Source of the DNA: Cupriavidus taiwanensis
GTDB lineage: Bacteria > Pseudomonadota > Gammaproteobacteria > Burkholderiales > Burkholderiaceae
Reading direction: 5' to 3'
DNA length: 64,000 nucleotides
Assembly: GCF_900250115.1 (NCBI RefSeq)
Contig: NZ_LT984803.1
Span: forward strand, 3,499,583 to 3,563,582
The translations under genes were made by a program, and so were the position numbers. Shown here piece after piece: positions 1 to 8,599 of this stretch. The notes below the pieces were generated by a model. That model saw nothing but the letters and a program-made list of their open reading frames with translations. It did not search any database and was not told the DNA's origin. Every line of letters begins with the position of its first letter. Position 1 is the first letter of the stretch.

Positions 1-747
1 GCCCATGATCGAACCCATGCCGCCGATCACCACCACCGCGAACACGATGATGATCAGGTTCTGGCCCATCAGTGGCGAGATCTGGATCACCGGTGCGGCC
101 AGCACCCCGGCGAACGCGGCCAGCGCCACGCCGAAGCCGTAGGTCAGCGTCACCATCAGCGGCACGTTGACGCCGAAGGCCTCGACCATCTTGGGGTTCT
201 CGGTGCCGGCGCGCAGGTAGGCGCCCAGCTTGGTCTTCTCGATCACGTACCAGGTGGCGAAGCACACCACCAGCGACGCCACCACGACCCAGGCGCGGTA
301 GTTCGGCAGGATCATGAAGCCGAGGTCGGTCGCGCCCTGCAGCGCGTCCGGAGTCTGGTAAGGCAGCCCCGACACGCCGTAGACCGAGCGGAAGATGCCC
401 TCGATCACCAGCGTGATGCCCAGCGTCAGCAGCAGGCCATAGATGTGGTCAAGCTTGTAGATCCAGCGCAGCATGGTCTTCTCGATCACCACGCCCAGCG
501 CGGCGACGACCAGCGGCGACAACAGCAGCATGATCCAGTAATTCAGCCCGGCGTACTCCATGCCCATCCAGGCCAGCACCGCGCCCAGCATGAAGAGCGC
601 GCCGTGCGCGAAATTGATGACGTTGAGCAGGCCGAAGATCACCGCCAGGCCCAGGCTCAGCATCGCATAGAAGGCGCCGTTGACCAGCCCCAGCAAGAGC
701 TGGGAAAGCATGGCCGGCAGGGGGATTCCGAAGATGTCCATGGGCAT
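1..747 (-). CDS. livH: Branched-chain amino-acid ABC transporter permease LivH (3' end outside window)
   Basis: Inner-membrane permease of a LIV-I type importer for branched-chain or related amino acids. The 249 visible residues are mostly hydrophobic helices, with the LivH signature GLLNVINFAHGALFMLGA near residues 40-57 and a later FGVNVPLMVTLTYGFGVALA helix. The C-terminus lies beyond the left edge, so roughly 50 residues are missing. The start at 747 reads ATGCCCATG; the second ATG at 741 is equally possible because neither has a strong Shine-Dalgarno sequence. It lies 309 bp downstream of the binding-protein gene on the same strand, across a large palindromic element that may lower its expression relative to that gene. 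A livM partner probably follows outside the window. Confidence 0.93.
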   Translation of the reverse strand, partial: MPMDIFGIPLPAMLSQLLLGLVNGAFYAMLSLGLAVIFGLLNVINFAHGALFMLGAVLAWMGMEYAGLNYWIMLLLSPLVVAALGVVIEKTMLRWIYKLDHIYGLLLTLGITLVIEGIFRSVYGVSGLPYQTPDALQGATDLGFMILPNYRAWVVVASLVVCFATWYVIEKTKLGAYLRAGTENPKMVEAFGVNVPLMVTLTYGFGVALAAFAGVLAAPVIQISPLMGQNLIIIVFAVVVIGGMGSIMG

Positions 748-822
748 CGATTGCTGATTGTTGGCAGACACTAAGCGGAGCCAACGGTTTTGGGTGCGCC
801 AAAGCCGCCCGAGCTAGCCTAA

Positions 823-1023
823 GCAAGGTGTTCTCCCTCTCCCCTCACGGGAAGAGGGTTGGGGTGAGGGGCGGTTTAGCGAGGAACCACATCAGGCGAA
901 GCCTGCGGTGTGTTCCGGCATGGCGGCCTGGCAAGGCCAACGGTGTCAGCTCACAGCCTTTGACGCGCCAAGCCCTCACCCCCGGCCCCGCTCCCGCATG
1001 CGGGAGCGGGGAGCCAACCGGCC
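823..1023. repeat. REP-like palindromic element, composite copy
   Basis: The 309-bp gap between the binding-protein gene and livH is almost filled by a dispersed palindromic repeat. The left arm (823-858) is a 36-bp block that recurs at 63925-63960 with two mismatches. The right arm is a perfect 26-bp palindrome at 986-1011 centred on GCATGC. GGGGTGAGGG near 860-869 can pair with CCCTCACCCC near 973-982, so the whole tract could fold as one long hairpin. The type matches the CTCCC...GGGAG elements common in Cupriavidus and Ralstonia genomes. Lying inside the liv gene set, it may stabilise the upstream mRNA or reduce read-through to livH. Confidence 0.7.
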
Positions 1024-1056
1024 GGCTTGCCAACCGCGCAAGCCGCGCCTTCCCTC

Positions 1057-2265
1057 TTACTTCTTCAACATGGCGCACTTCGACTCGGCCACAGTGGTGA
1101 AGGCCTGGTCGCCCGGGATGGTCGCGACCACCTTCAGGTAATCCCACGGCTTCTTCGATTCGGCCGCGGTCTTCACCTGCATCAGGTACATGTCGTGGAT
1201 GCCACGGCCGTCCTGGCGGATATAGCCCTTGGTGTAGAAGTCGTTGATCTTCATCTTCTTGAGCTCGGCCATGACCTTGTCCGGATCGTCGGTCTTGGCG
1301 GCTTCGACGGCCTTCAGGTAGGTGCTGGCGGCCGAGTAATCCGCGGCCTGCAGGCTGCTCGGCATCTTCTTCATCTTGCCGAAGAAGCGGTTGGCGAACT
1401 TGCGGGTGTCGTCGTTCATGTCCCAGTACCAGCTGTCGGTCATCAGCAGGCCTTCGGTGTTCTTCAGCCCGAGGCTGTGCACGTCGTTGATGAACATCAG
1501 CAGGCCGGCGATCTTCATCGACTTGGTGATGCCGAATTCCTTGGCCGCCTTGATCGCATTGATGGTGTCGCCGCCGGCGTTGGCCAGGCCCAGGATCTGC
1601 GCCTTGGACGACTGCGCCTGCAGCAGGAACGACGAGAAGTCGGAGGCCGACAGCGGATGGCGCACCTGCCCCGCCACCGTGCCGCCACTGGCCTTCACCA
1701 CCGCGGCGGTGTCGCTCTCCAGCGAGTGGCCGAAGGCGTAGTCGGCGGTCAGGAAGAACCACGACTTGCCGCCCTGCTTGACCACCGCGCTGCCGGTGCC
1801 CTTGGCCAGCGCCACCGTGTCATAGGCGTAGTGCACCGTGTACGGCGAGCACTCTTCGTTGGTCAGGCGCGCGGTGCCGGCGCCGATGTTGATGTAGACG
1901 CGCTTCTTCTCCGAAGCGACCTTGTTCATCGCCAGCGCGGTGCCCGAGTTGGTGCCGCCCAGCAGCATGTCCAGGCCCTGCTGGTCCATCCATTCGCGCG
2001 CCTTGGACGCGGCGATGTCGGCCTTGTTCTGGTGGTCGGCCGAGACGATCTCGATGGGCTTGCCCAGCACCTTGCCGCCGTGGTCTGCGATCGCCATCTT
2101 GATGGCTTCCAGGCCGCCGGGGCCGTCGATGTCGGCATACAGGCCCGACATGTCGGTGATGTAGCCGAGCTTGACGGTGTCGCCCGATACCTGTGCGGCA
2201 GCGCCGAAGGACACCGCACCCATGGCAATGGCCGCCATCGCGGCCGCGAGCCGAGTCTTTTTCAT
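1057..2265 (-). CDS. livK: Branched-chain amino-acid type ABC transporter substrate-binding protein
   Basis: Periplasmic ligand-binding component (Peripla_BP_6 type) that delivers amino acids or related compounds to the LivHM permease. The 402-residue protein opens with a Sec signal peptide (MKKTRLAAAMAAIAMGAVSF...AAA-Q), then VKLGYITDMSGLYADIDG, the usual first beta-alpha unit of this fold, and it keeps the family length. The start at 2265 is fixed by AGGAGACAGGGAA-ATG; the longer in-frame reading lacks such a site. It lies 79 bp downstream of livF. Substrate cannot be read from sequence; paralogues in Cupriavidus bind leucine/valine, amides, aromatic acids or urea, so the symbol marks family only. 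Confidence 0.9.
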   Translation of the reverse strand: MKKTRLAAAMAAIAMGAVSFGAAAQVSGDTVKLGYITDMSGLYADIDGPGGLEAIKMAIADHGGKVLGKPIEIVSADHQNKADIAASKAREWMDQQGLDMLLGGTNSGTALAMNKVASEKKRVYINIGAGTARLTNEECSPYTVHYAYDTVALAKGTGSAVVKQGGKSWFFLTADYAFGHSLESDTAAVVKASGGTVAGQVRHPLSASDFSSFLLQAQSSKAQILGLANAGGDTINAIKAAKEFGITKSMKIAGLLMFINDVHSLGLKNTEGLLMTDSWYWDMNDDTRKFANRFFGKMKKMPSSLQAADYSAASTYLKAVEAAKTDDPDKVMAELKKMKINDFYTKGYIRQDGRGIHDMYLMQVKTAAESKKPWDYLKVVATIPGDQAFTTVAESKCAMLKK

Positions 2266-2344
2266 TTCCCTGTCTCCTGATTTGCGGCGGCGTGCGCGCC
2301 ACCCGTTCCTGCCAACAAGCAACCATCGACCCGCCTTGCGCGGA

Positions 2345-3064
2345 TCAGACCCCGAGCAATTCATGCAGCACCGGCATCTTGGCCTGCAGCTCGCTGGCCG
2401 CGAAGCGTTCGACGATGGTGCCGTGCTCCATCACGTAGAAGCGGTCCGCCAGCGGCGCGGCAAAGCGGAAGTTCTGCTCCACCATCACCACCGTGTACCC
2501 TTTCTGCTTGAGCATCCGGATCATGCGCGCCAGCGCCTGCACGATCACCGGTGCCAGCCCTTCCGAGATCTCGTCGAGCAGCAGCAGGTTGGCGCCCGTG
2601 CGCAGGATGCGCCCGACCGCCAGCATCTGCTGCTCGCCCCCCGACAGGCGCGTGCCCTGGCTCTGGCGGCGCTCCTTCAGGTTCGGAAACATCTCGTAGA
2701 TCTCGGCCTCGCTCATGCCCGAGTCCTTGCCCTTGAGCTGCGGCGGCAGCATCAGGTTCTCTTCGCATGAGAGGCTGGAGAAGATGGCGCGCTCCTCCGG
2801 GCAATAGCCGATGCCGTAGTGGGCGATCTTGTGCGTGGGCAGGCCGATGGTCTCCTGGCCATCGACCCGGATCGAGCCCTTGCGCGCGCCGGTCAGGCCC
2901 ATGATCGCGCGCAGCGTGGTGGTGCGCCCGGCGCCGTTGCGGCCCAGCAGCGTGACCACCTCGCCGCGGTTCACGGTCAGGTCGACCCCGTGCAGGATGT
3001 GCGATTCGCCGTACCAGGCGTGCAGGCCCTTGATTTCCAGGGCGGGAGTGTTGGCTGTGCTCAT
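2345..3064 (-). CDS. livF: Branched-chain amino-acid ABC transporter ATPase LivF
   Basis: Cytoplasmic ATP-binding subunit of the Liv importer, 239 residues, normal for LivF. Visible motifs are Walker A GRNGAGRTT (about residues 39-47), signature LSGGEQQ, Walker B LLLLDEISEGLAP and the switch His region VMVEQN. The Walker A lysine is arginine here (codon CGC), unlike LivG next door, which keeps GAGKTT. This could be a lineage-wide substitution or reduced hydrolysis at one site. The start at 3064 follows GGGGGACGACAGC. It sits 17 bp downstream of livG and so is probably cotranscribed with it. Confidence 0.94.
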   Translation of the reverse strand: MSTANTPALEIKGLHAWYGESHILHGVDLTVNRGEVVTLLGRNGAGRTTTLRAIMGLTGARKGSIRVDGQETIGLPTHKIAHYGIGYCPEERAIFSSLSCEENLMLPPQLKGKDSGMSEAEIYEMFPNLKERRQSQGTRLSGGEQQMLAVGRILRTGANLLLLDEISEGLAPVIVQALARMIRMLKQKGYTVVMVEQNFRFAAPLADRFYVMEHGTIVERFAASELQAKMPVLHELLGV

Positions 3065-3081
3065 GCTGTCGTCCCCCGGCC

Positions 3082-3858
3082 TCAGTGCGCGCCCTGAAGT
3101 TCCGCGTCGGCGGTGCCCATGTAGGCCTCCATCACGCGCGGGTCCTTCGACACTTCCGCATACGGCCCTTCGGCCAGCACCGCGCCGCGCTGCAGCACCG
3201 TGATCTTGTCGGCAATCGACGAGACCACGCTCATGTTGTGCTCCACCATCAGGATGGTGCGGCCCGTCGAGACCTGCTTGATCAGCTGCGTGACGCGGTC
3301 CACATCCTCGTGGCCCATGCCCTGCGTGGGTTCGTCGAGCAGCATCAGCTCGGGCTCCATCGCCAGCGTGGTGGCGATCTCCAGGGCGCGCTTGCGCCCG
3401 TATGGCAGGTTCACCGTGAGCGTGTGCGCGAACTCGGTCAGGCCGACCTGCTCGAGCAGCTCCATGGCGCGGTCGTTGAGCACGTCGAGCGAACGCTCGC
3501 TGCGCCAGAACTGGTACGCGGTGCCGAGTTGCCGCTGCAGCCCGATGCGCACGTTCTCCATCACCGTCAGGTGCGGGAACACCGCCGAGATCTGGAACGA
3601 GCGGATCACGCCGCGCCGCGCGATCTGCGCCGGCTTTTCCCGCGTGATGTCGATGCCGTTGAAAAGGATGGTGCCGGTGGTCGGCTCCAGGAACTTGGTG
3701 AGCAGGTTGAAGCAAGTGGTCTTGCCCGCGCCGTTGGGACCGATCAACGCATGGATCGAGCCGCGGCGCACCCGCAGGTTGACGTCGCTCACCGCCGTGA
3801 ACCCCTTGAACTCCTTGGTGAGGTTCCGCGTTTCCAGGATGGTTTCCTGTTGATTCAT
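3082..3858 (-). CDS. livG: Branched-chain amino-acid ABC transporter ATPase LivG
   Basis: Second ATPase of the Liv importer, 258 residues. It has Walker A GPNGAGKTT near residue 40, the LivG-type signature LPYGRKRALEIA in place of LSGGQ, Walker B LMLLDEPTQGMG and the VEHNMSVV switch. The C-terminal EVSKDPRVMEAYMG is typical of LivG. It is the first gene of the visible liv set (livG-livF-binding protein-livH). A weak CTCTTGCTGAA/GGGCGGGCAGGAGAC leader precedes the ATG, with AGGAGAC giving a good ribosome site just upstream. Confidence 0.95.
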   Translation of the reverse strand: MNQQETILETRNLTKEFKGFTAVSDVNLRVRRGSIHALIGPNGAGKTTCFNLLTKFLEPTTGTILFNGIDITREKPAQIARRGVIRSFQISAVFPHLTVMENVRIGLQRQLGTAYQFWRSERSLDVLNDRAMELLEQVGLTEFAHTLTVNLPYGRKRALEIATTLAMEPELMLLDEPTQGMGHEDVDRVTQLIKQVSTGRTILMVEHNMSVVSSIADKITVLQRGAVLAEGPYAEVSKDPRVMEAYMGTADAELQGAH

Positions 3859-4209
3859 GTCTCCTGCCCGCCCTCTTGCTGAACTGCCGGGGTGATGCCC
3901 GGCACTGACAATGGTCCGAACCGGCCTTGTAGGCCCTTACTGCCGCTTGTTCCGTCAGGCTCGCCGTGGTTGCCGGCCGTGCCCGCGGTTTTTATCTGTG
4001 CGGGGCGGCTCCCGCGCGGGTTGCGGCGGCGGCATGGCATGTGCGGCCGAAGCACCCTGTGAGGCGTCTATTGTGTGCGCCTGTTGCATCGCAAAACATC
4101 GGGGTTTGCACTATGAAACATGAACCAAGTGTCAGTTTTTTGGCGAGCGCACAAGCGCCGCACAGGCCACCTGACGGCCACCCCGACGGTGGTCATGTGG
4201 CGTGGCGTT
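3859..4209. other. 351-bp intergenic region upstream of livG, no gene seen
   Basis: Lies between the livG start and the hpdH stop, both on the minus strand, so it should hold the liv promoter and the end of the hpdH transcript. I find no convincing -35/-10 pair. A weak inverted pair GGCCACC / GGTGGTC around 4171-4190 could form a small hairpin after hpdH, but it lacks a T-run. Short open frames here have no homology that I recognise and poor start sites. Confidence 0.5.
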
Positions 4210-5901
4210 TCAGGCGCCTGTCGCCGCTGTCACCGGCACTGTACTGGCTTCTGCCGGCGCCTGCGCCGGGCTTGCCACCTCGGTTGCCGTGGCGCGTTGC
4301 CTGCGGTCTTCGCGGATCAGGTCGCTGGCGCGCTCGGCAATCATGATGGTCGGCGAGTTGGTATTGCCCGACGTGATCAGCGGCATCACCGAGGCATCGA
4401 CCACGCGCAGCCCCTGCACGCCCAGCACGCGCAGCCGATGGTCGACCACCGCCATGGGGTCGTCGGCGCGGCCCATCTTGCAGGTGCCGACCGGATGGAA
4501 GATGGTGGTGCCGATATTGCCGGCGGCTTCGGCCAGTTCCTCGTCGCTCTGGAACGCCGGCCCCGGCAGCCACTCCTCGGGCCGGTACGGCGCCAGCGCC
4601 GGCGACGCCACGATGCGGCGCGTGAGCCGGATCGAATCGGCGGCGACCTTGCGGTCCTCGTCGGTCGACAGGTAGTTGGGAGCGATCACCGGCGCCTGGC
4701 GGAAATCCGCGCTGCCGGCATGCACGCTGCCGCGCGAGCTCGGGCGCAGGTTGCAGGCGCTGGCGGTAAAGGCGTTGAAGGCATGGAGCGGATCGCCGAA
4801 CTTGTCCAGCGACAGCGGCTGCACGTGGTACTCGATGTTCGGCCGCGCCTGCGACGGATCCGAGCGCGCGAACGCGCCGAGCTGTGATGGCGCCATGCTC
4901 ATCGGCCCGCTCTGGTTGAAGGCGTACTGCACGCCGATACAGAACTTGCCCCACAGGCTGGCGGCGCGCGTGTTCAGCGTGCGCACGCCGTCGACCTTGA
5001 CCACGCTGCGCAACTGCAGGTGGTCCTGCAGGTTCTCGCCCACGCCGGGCAGCGCGTGGCGCACCGGAATGCCCAGCGCCTGCAGCCGTTCGGGCTGGCC
5101 GATGCCCGACAGCTCGAGCAACTGCGGCGTGTTGACCGCGCCGGCGGCGAGGATCACCTCGAGCGTGGCCGCCGCCGCATGCGCGCGGCCGCCACCGAGA
5201 TAGTTGACGCCGGTGCAGCGGCGCCCGTCGAAGCTCAGCCCGCTCACCTGCGCGCCGGTGACGATGGTCAGGTTGGGCCGCTCCGAGGCCCGCCGCAGGA
5301 ACGCCTTGGCGGTGTTCCAGCGGATGCCGCGGCGCTGGTTCACTTCGAAATAGCCGACGCCGAAATTGTCGCCGCGGTTGAAGTCGTCGGTGCGCGGGAT
5401 CCCCGCTTGCTCGGCGGCGTCGGCAAAGCGCTCCAGGATGTCCCAGCGCAGCCGCTGCCCCTCCACACGCCATTCGCCGCCGGCGCCGTGGAATTCGCTT
5501 GCGCCCCGATGATGGTCTTCGCTGCGCTTGAACAGCGGCAGCACGTTGTCCCAGCGCCAGCCGTCATCGCCGGTCAGACGCGCCCACTCGTCATAGTCCT
5601 CGCGCTGGCCGCGCATGTAGATCATGCCGTTGATCGACGAGCAGCCGCCCAGCACGCGCCCGCGCGGATAACCCAGCGAGCGTCCGTTCAGCCCCGCTTC
5701 GGCTTCGGTGCGGTAGAGCCAGTCGGTACGGGGGTTGCCGATGCAGTAGAGGTAGCCCACCGGGATGTGGATCCAGTGGTAATCGTCCTTGCCCCCGGCT
5801 TCCAGCAGCAGCACGTTGACGTCCGGGTCCTGCGTCAGCCGGTTCGCCAGGACACAGCCGGCCGAACCGGCCCCCACGATGATGTAGTCGAATGTCTCCA
5901 T
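4210..5901 (-). CDS. hpdH: GMC-family FAD oxidoreductase, probable 3-hydroxypropionate dehydrogenase HpdH
   Basis: Flavin-dependent alcohol oxidation by a 563-residue choline-dehydrogenase-like GMC enzyme. The FAD Rossmann motif YIIVGAGSAGCVLANRL is at residues 6-22, and GRVLGGCSSINGMIYMRG is the GMC signature 1 region. The catalytic His is in FHPVGTCKMG, and the second active-site position is Asn in SGNTNSPTIMIAERA. It begins 27 bp after mmsA on the same strand. In C. necator and Pseudomonas denitrificans a GMC dehydrogenase (hpdH) plus an MMSDH-type enzyme under a divergent LysR regulator degrades 3-hydroxypropionate through malonate semialdehyde to acetyl-CoA; this locus has the same composition. 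The function is therefore strongly suggested by context. The Ala/Thr-rich last 35 residues look unstructured. Confidence 0.85.
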   Translation of the reverse strand: METFDYIIVGAGSAGCVLANRLTQDPDVNVLLLEAGGKDDYHWIHIPVGYLYCIGNPRTDWLYRTEAEAGLNGRSLGYPRGRVLGGCSSINGMIYMRGQREDYDEWARLTGDDGWRWDNVLPLFKRSEDHHRGASEFHGAGGEWRVEGQRLRWDILERFADAAEQAGIPRTDDFNRGDNFGVGYFEVNQRRGIRWNTAKAFLRRASERPNLTIVTGAQVSGLSFDGRRCTGVNYLGGGRAHAAAATLEVILAAGAVNTPQLLELSGIGQPERLQALGIPVRHALPGVGENLQDHLQLRSVVKVDGVRTLNTRAASLWGKFCIGVQYAFNQSGPMSMAPSQLGAFARSDPSQARPNIEYHVQPLSLDKFGDPLHAFNAFTASACNLRPSSRGSVHAGSADFRQAPVIAPNYLSTDEDRKVAADSIRLTRRIVASPALAPYRPEEWLPGPAFQSDEELAEAAGNIGTTIFHPVGTCKMGRADDPMAVVDHRLRVLGVQGLRVVDASVMPLITSGNTNSPTIMIAERASDLIREDRRQRATATEVASPAQAPAEASTVPVTAATGA

Positions 5902-5928
5902 GGCGCCCTGTTGTGGTGATGGTCGGGT

Positions 5929-7455
5929 TTATTTCGCCACCGGCATGGTGAACTCGGCGCCCTTGGCGATCGAGTCCGGCCAGCGCTGCATCACGCTCTT
6001 GTAGCGCGTGTAGAAGCGCACGCCCTCCTCGCCATAGGCATGGTGGTCGCCGAACAGCGAGCGCTTCCAGCCGCCGAACGAATGCCACGCCATCGGCACC
6101 GGGATCGGCACGTTGATGCCGACCATGCCCACCTGGATCTGCCGCGCGAACGCGCGCGCGATGCCGCCGTCGCTGGTGTAGCAAGACACGCCGTTGCCGT
6201 ACTCGTGCGCGTTGATCAGCGCCACCGCCTCGGCAAAGTCGTGCACGCGCACCACCGACAGCACCGGGCCGAAGATCTCTTCCTTGTAGATCGTCATCTC
6301 CGGCGTGACGTGGTCGAACAGCGTGCCGCCGACGTAGAAGCCGTGCTCGTGCCCATCGACCTGGTGGCCGCGGCCATCGGTCACCAGCGTCGCGCCCTCT
6401 TCCACGCCCCGGGCGATATAGCCCTCGACCTTGGCCTTGTGCGCGCCGGTCACCAGCGGGCCCATCTCGGCATCGCTCTCCATGCCGTTGCGGATCTTCA
6501 GCGCGCGCGCGCGTTCGGCCAGGCGCGGCACCAGCTGGTCGGCGACGTCGCCCACCGCCACCGCCACCGAGATCGCCATGCAGCGCTCGCCGGCCGAGCC
6601 ATAGGCGGCGCCGATCAGCGCATCGACGGCCTGGTCCAGGTCCGCATCGGGCATCACCACCAGGTGGTTCTTGGCGCCGCCCAGCGCCTGCACGCGCTTG
6701 CCGTGCCTGGTCCCTTCCGTGTAGATGTATTCGGCGATCGGCGTCGAGCCGACGAACGACAGCGCCTGCACGTCCGGGTGCGCCAGCAGCGCGTCGACCG
6801 CTTCCTTGTCGCCCTGCACCACGTTGAACACGCCGTCGGGCAGCCCGGCCTGGCGCAGCAGGTCGGCGATCAGCAGGCTCGGCGACGGGTCGCGCTCCGA
6901 GGGCTTGAGCACGAAGGTATTGCCGCACGCCAGCGCCACCGGGAACATCCACATCGGCACCATCACCGGGAAGTTGAACGGCGTGATGCCGGCCACCACG
7001 CCCAGCGGCTGGCGCAGGTTCCAGTTGTCGATGCCGCCGCCGATGTTGTCGGTGAAATCGGTCTTGAGCAGGTTGGGAATGCCGCAGGCGAACTCCACCA
7101 CCTCGATGCCGCGCGTGACTTCGCCCTTCGCGTCCGAGAACACCTTGCCGTGCTCGCGCGTGATCAGCGCGGCGAGGTCGTCGTGGTGCTGGTCCAGCAG
7201 CTCCTTGAACTTGAACAGGATGCGCGCGCGGCGCAGCGGCGGGGTGTCGGCCCAGGCCGGGAAGGCGGCCCTGGCGGCGGCGACGGCGTCGGCCACGTCC
7301 TGCGCGGTGCCCAGCGCCACGCGCGCGGAAACCTCGCCGGTGGCGGGGTTGAATACGTCGGCCTGGCGCTGCGAGGCGCCGCGTGTCTGCCGGCCCGCGA
7401 TGCTGTGGCCGATGATGGCCTGCACTGCGCTGGCCTCTGCAAGGATGTCTTCCAC
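5929..7455 (-). CDS. mmsA: CoA-acylating (methyl)malonate-semialdehyde dehydrogenase MmsA
   Basis: NAD- and CoA-dependent oxidation of (methyl)malonate semialdehyde to propionyl-CoA or acetyl-CoA. It has 508 residues and the ALDH fold. The catalytic Cys is in [28 protein letters not shown] carries Asn where ordinary aldehyde dehydrogenases have the general-base Glu, a mark of the acylating MMSDH subfamily. [19 protein letters not shown] is also MMSDH-like. The start is GTG at 7455, set by AGGAG five bases upstream; reading further upstream crosses the promoter. It is first in an operon with hpdH and is divergent from the LysR gene, with a 30-bp operator-like palindrome between them. Confidence 0.92.
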   Translation of the reverse strand: MEDILAEASAVQAIIGHSIAGRQTRGASQRQADVFNPATGEVSARVALGTAQDVADAVAAARAAFPAWADTPPLRRARILFKFKELLDQHHDDLAALITREHGKVFSDAKGEVTRGIEVVEFACGIPNLLKTDFTDNIGGGIDNWNLRQPLGVVAGITPFNFPVMVPMWMFPVALACGNTFVLKPSERDPSPSLLIADLLRQAGLPDGVFNVVQGDKEAVDALLAHPDVQALSFVGSTPIAEYIYTEGTRHGKRVQALGGAKNHLVVMPDADLDQAVDALIGAAYGSAGERCMAISVAVAVGDVADQLVPRLAERARALKIRNGMESDAEMGPLVTGAHKAKVEGYIARGVEEGATLVTDGRGHQVDGHEHGFYVGGTLFDHVTPEMTIYKEEIFGPVLSVVRVHDFAEAVALINAHEYGNGVSCYTSDGGIARAFARQIQVGMVGINVPIPVPMAWHSFGGWKRSLFGDHHAYGEEGVRFYTRYKSVMQRWPDSIAKGAEFTMPVAK

Positions 7456-7653
7456 TTCCGCTCCTGAATGCTGGTCCCCCGGGGGCGATTCTGCCTCCGG
7501 TCCGTCGCGTCGATCTTTGCGTCCGGTGAAGACGCTGCCACGCTGCGCCGCGCCCCGCCTCGGCCACGTATGGCGTGCGGCACAAGACTTCGGGCCATGG
7601 TTGAGCGCAAGCTTGGTGCAGTTGCGCGGCCTCGTCCAATGATTTATCGTCAA

Positions 7654-7683
7654 TCGCAATATAAGCCTCGCAAAATATTGCGA
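7654..7683. promoter_or_regulatory. Putative LysR-type operator for the mmsA-hpdH / hpdR divergent promoter
   Basis: A perfect 9-bp inverted repeat, TCGCAATAT at 7654-7662 and ATATTGCGA at 7675-7683, separated by 12 bp. This is the size and T-N11-A type dyad used by LysR-family activators. It lies 29 bp from the regulator start and about 200 bp from the mmsA start, in the only AT-rich stretch of the intergenic region. It is the likely recognition site for the adjacent LysR protein. No experimental site was available to me for comparison. Confidence 0.7.
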
Positions 7684-7711
7684 CGCACCACCGCCACCCT
7701 CGCCCGCCCCC

Positions 7712-8599
7712 TTGGACCTCCACCACCTGCGCGCCTTTGTCGCCGTCGCGCGCGAAGGCAACCTGACCCGCGCCGCGCAGCGCCTGCACCTGACCCAGCC
7801 CGCGGTCAGCCTGCAGCTGAAGGCGCTGCAGTCGGCCTGGCGCATCCGGCTGTTCGAGCGCACCGCCGCTGGCCTGACGCTGACCGCCGACGGCGCCGCG
7901 CTGCTGCCGCTGGCCGAGCGCATCCTCGATGGCGTGGGAGACCTGCAGCACACCGTCAGCGCGATGCATCACACCGTGCGCGGACGGCTGGCGATCGGCA
8001 CCATCCTCGATCCCGAGTTCACGCGGCTGGGCCCGATGCTGCGCACGCTGGTCGAGCGCCATCCGCAGATCGGCACGGAACTGCGCCATGGCATGTCGGG
8101 CTGGGTGCTGCAGCAGGTACGCAGCGGCGCGCTCGATGTGGGCTTCTACCTGGGCCAGCCGTCCGAAGCCGGCTTCCATGCGCTGACGCTGACGCCGTTC
8201 TCGTATTACGTGGTCGCGCCCAAGGGCTGGAAAGAGCGCACCGCGCTGCGCTCGTGGGCGCAACTGGCCACGCTGCCATGGATCTGGACCCCGCCCGAAT
8301 CGGCGCACAACCGGCTGCTGTCGGCGCACTTCGCGCAGGCGGGGGTGGACCCCGCCACCGTGCCCAAGGTGGCGCACGTCGACCAGGAAGCGTCGATGCG
8401 GGACCTGGTGCGCTCCGGCGTGGGGCTGTCGCTGGTGCGCGACGCGATCGCGCTGCGCGAGTCGCATGCGCACGGGCTGGTGATCGTCGAAGGGGTCTCG
8501 GTACAGACCGAGCTGACCCTGGTGTGCCTGGCCGCGCGCCGCGACGACCCGGTGGTGGCGGCGGCGTTCGGCGTGGCCGAGTCGGTGTTCCGTACCTAG
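7712..8599 (+). CDS. hpdR: LysR-family transcriptional regulator, probable 3-hydroxypropionate-responsive HpdR
   Basis: A 295-residue LysR-type regulator. The N-terminal winged helix ([39 protein letters not shown]) is followed by a LysR substrate-binding domain from about residue 90. The start is TTG at 7712 with no clear Shine-Dalgarno, but it matches the usual LysR beginning. It is divergent from mmsA-hpdH, whose products degrade 3-hydroxypropionate in C. necator, where the divergent LysR protein activates them in response to that acid. The assignment follows from this arrangement and from the operator palindrome just upstream. Its stop overlaps the stop of the convergent hydrolase gene by 4 bp (CTAG at 8596-8599). 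Confidence 0.8.
   Translation: MDLHHLRAFVAVAREGNLTRAAQRLHLTQPAVSLQLKALQSAWRIRLFERTAAGLTLTADGAALLPLAERILDGVGDLQHTVSAMHHTVRGRLAIGTILDPEFTRLGPMLRTLVERHPQIGTELRHGMSGWVLQQVRSGALDVGFYLGQPSEAGFHALTLTPFSYYVVAPKGWKERTALRSWAQLATLPWIWTPPESAHNRLLSAHFAQAGVDPATVPKVAHVDQEASMRDLVRSGVGLSLVRDAIALRESHAHGLVIVEGVSVQTELTLVCLAARRDDPVVAAAFGVAESVFRT

Noticed and set aside
5591..8473. 960-codon minus-strand frame across mmsA and hpdR
   Set aside because: It crosses a promoter and two real genes in other frames and is Arg/Gly/Ala-rich without domains.
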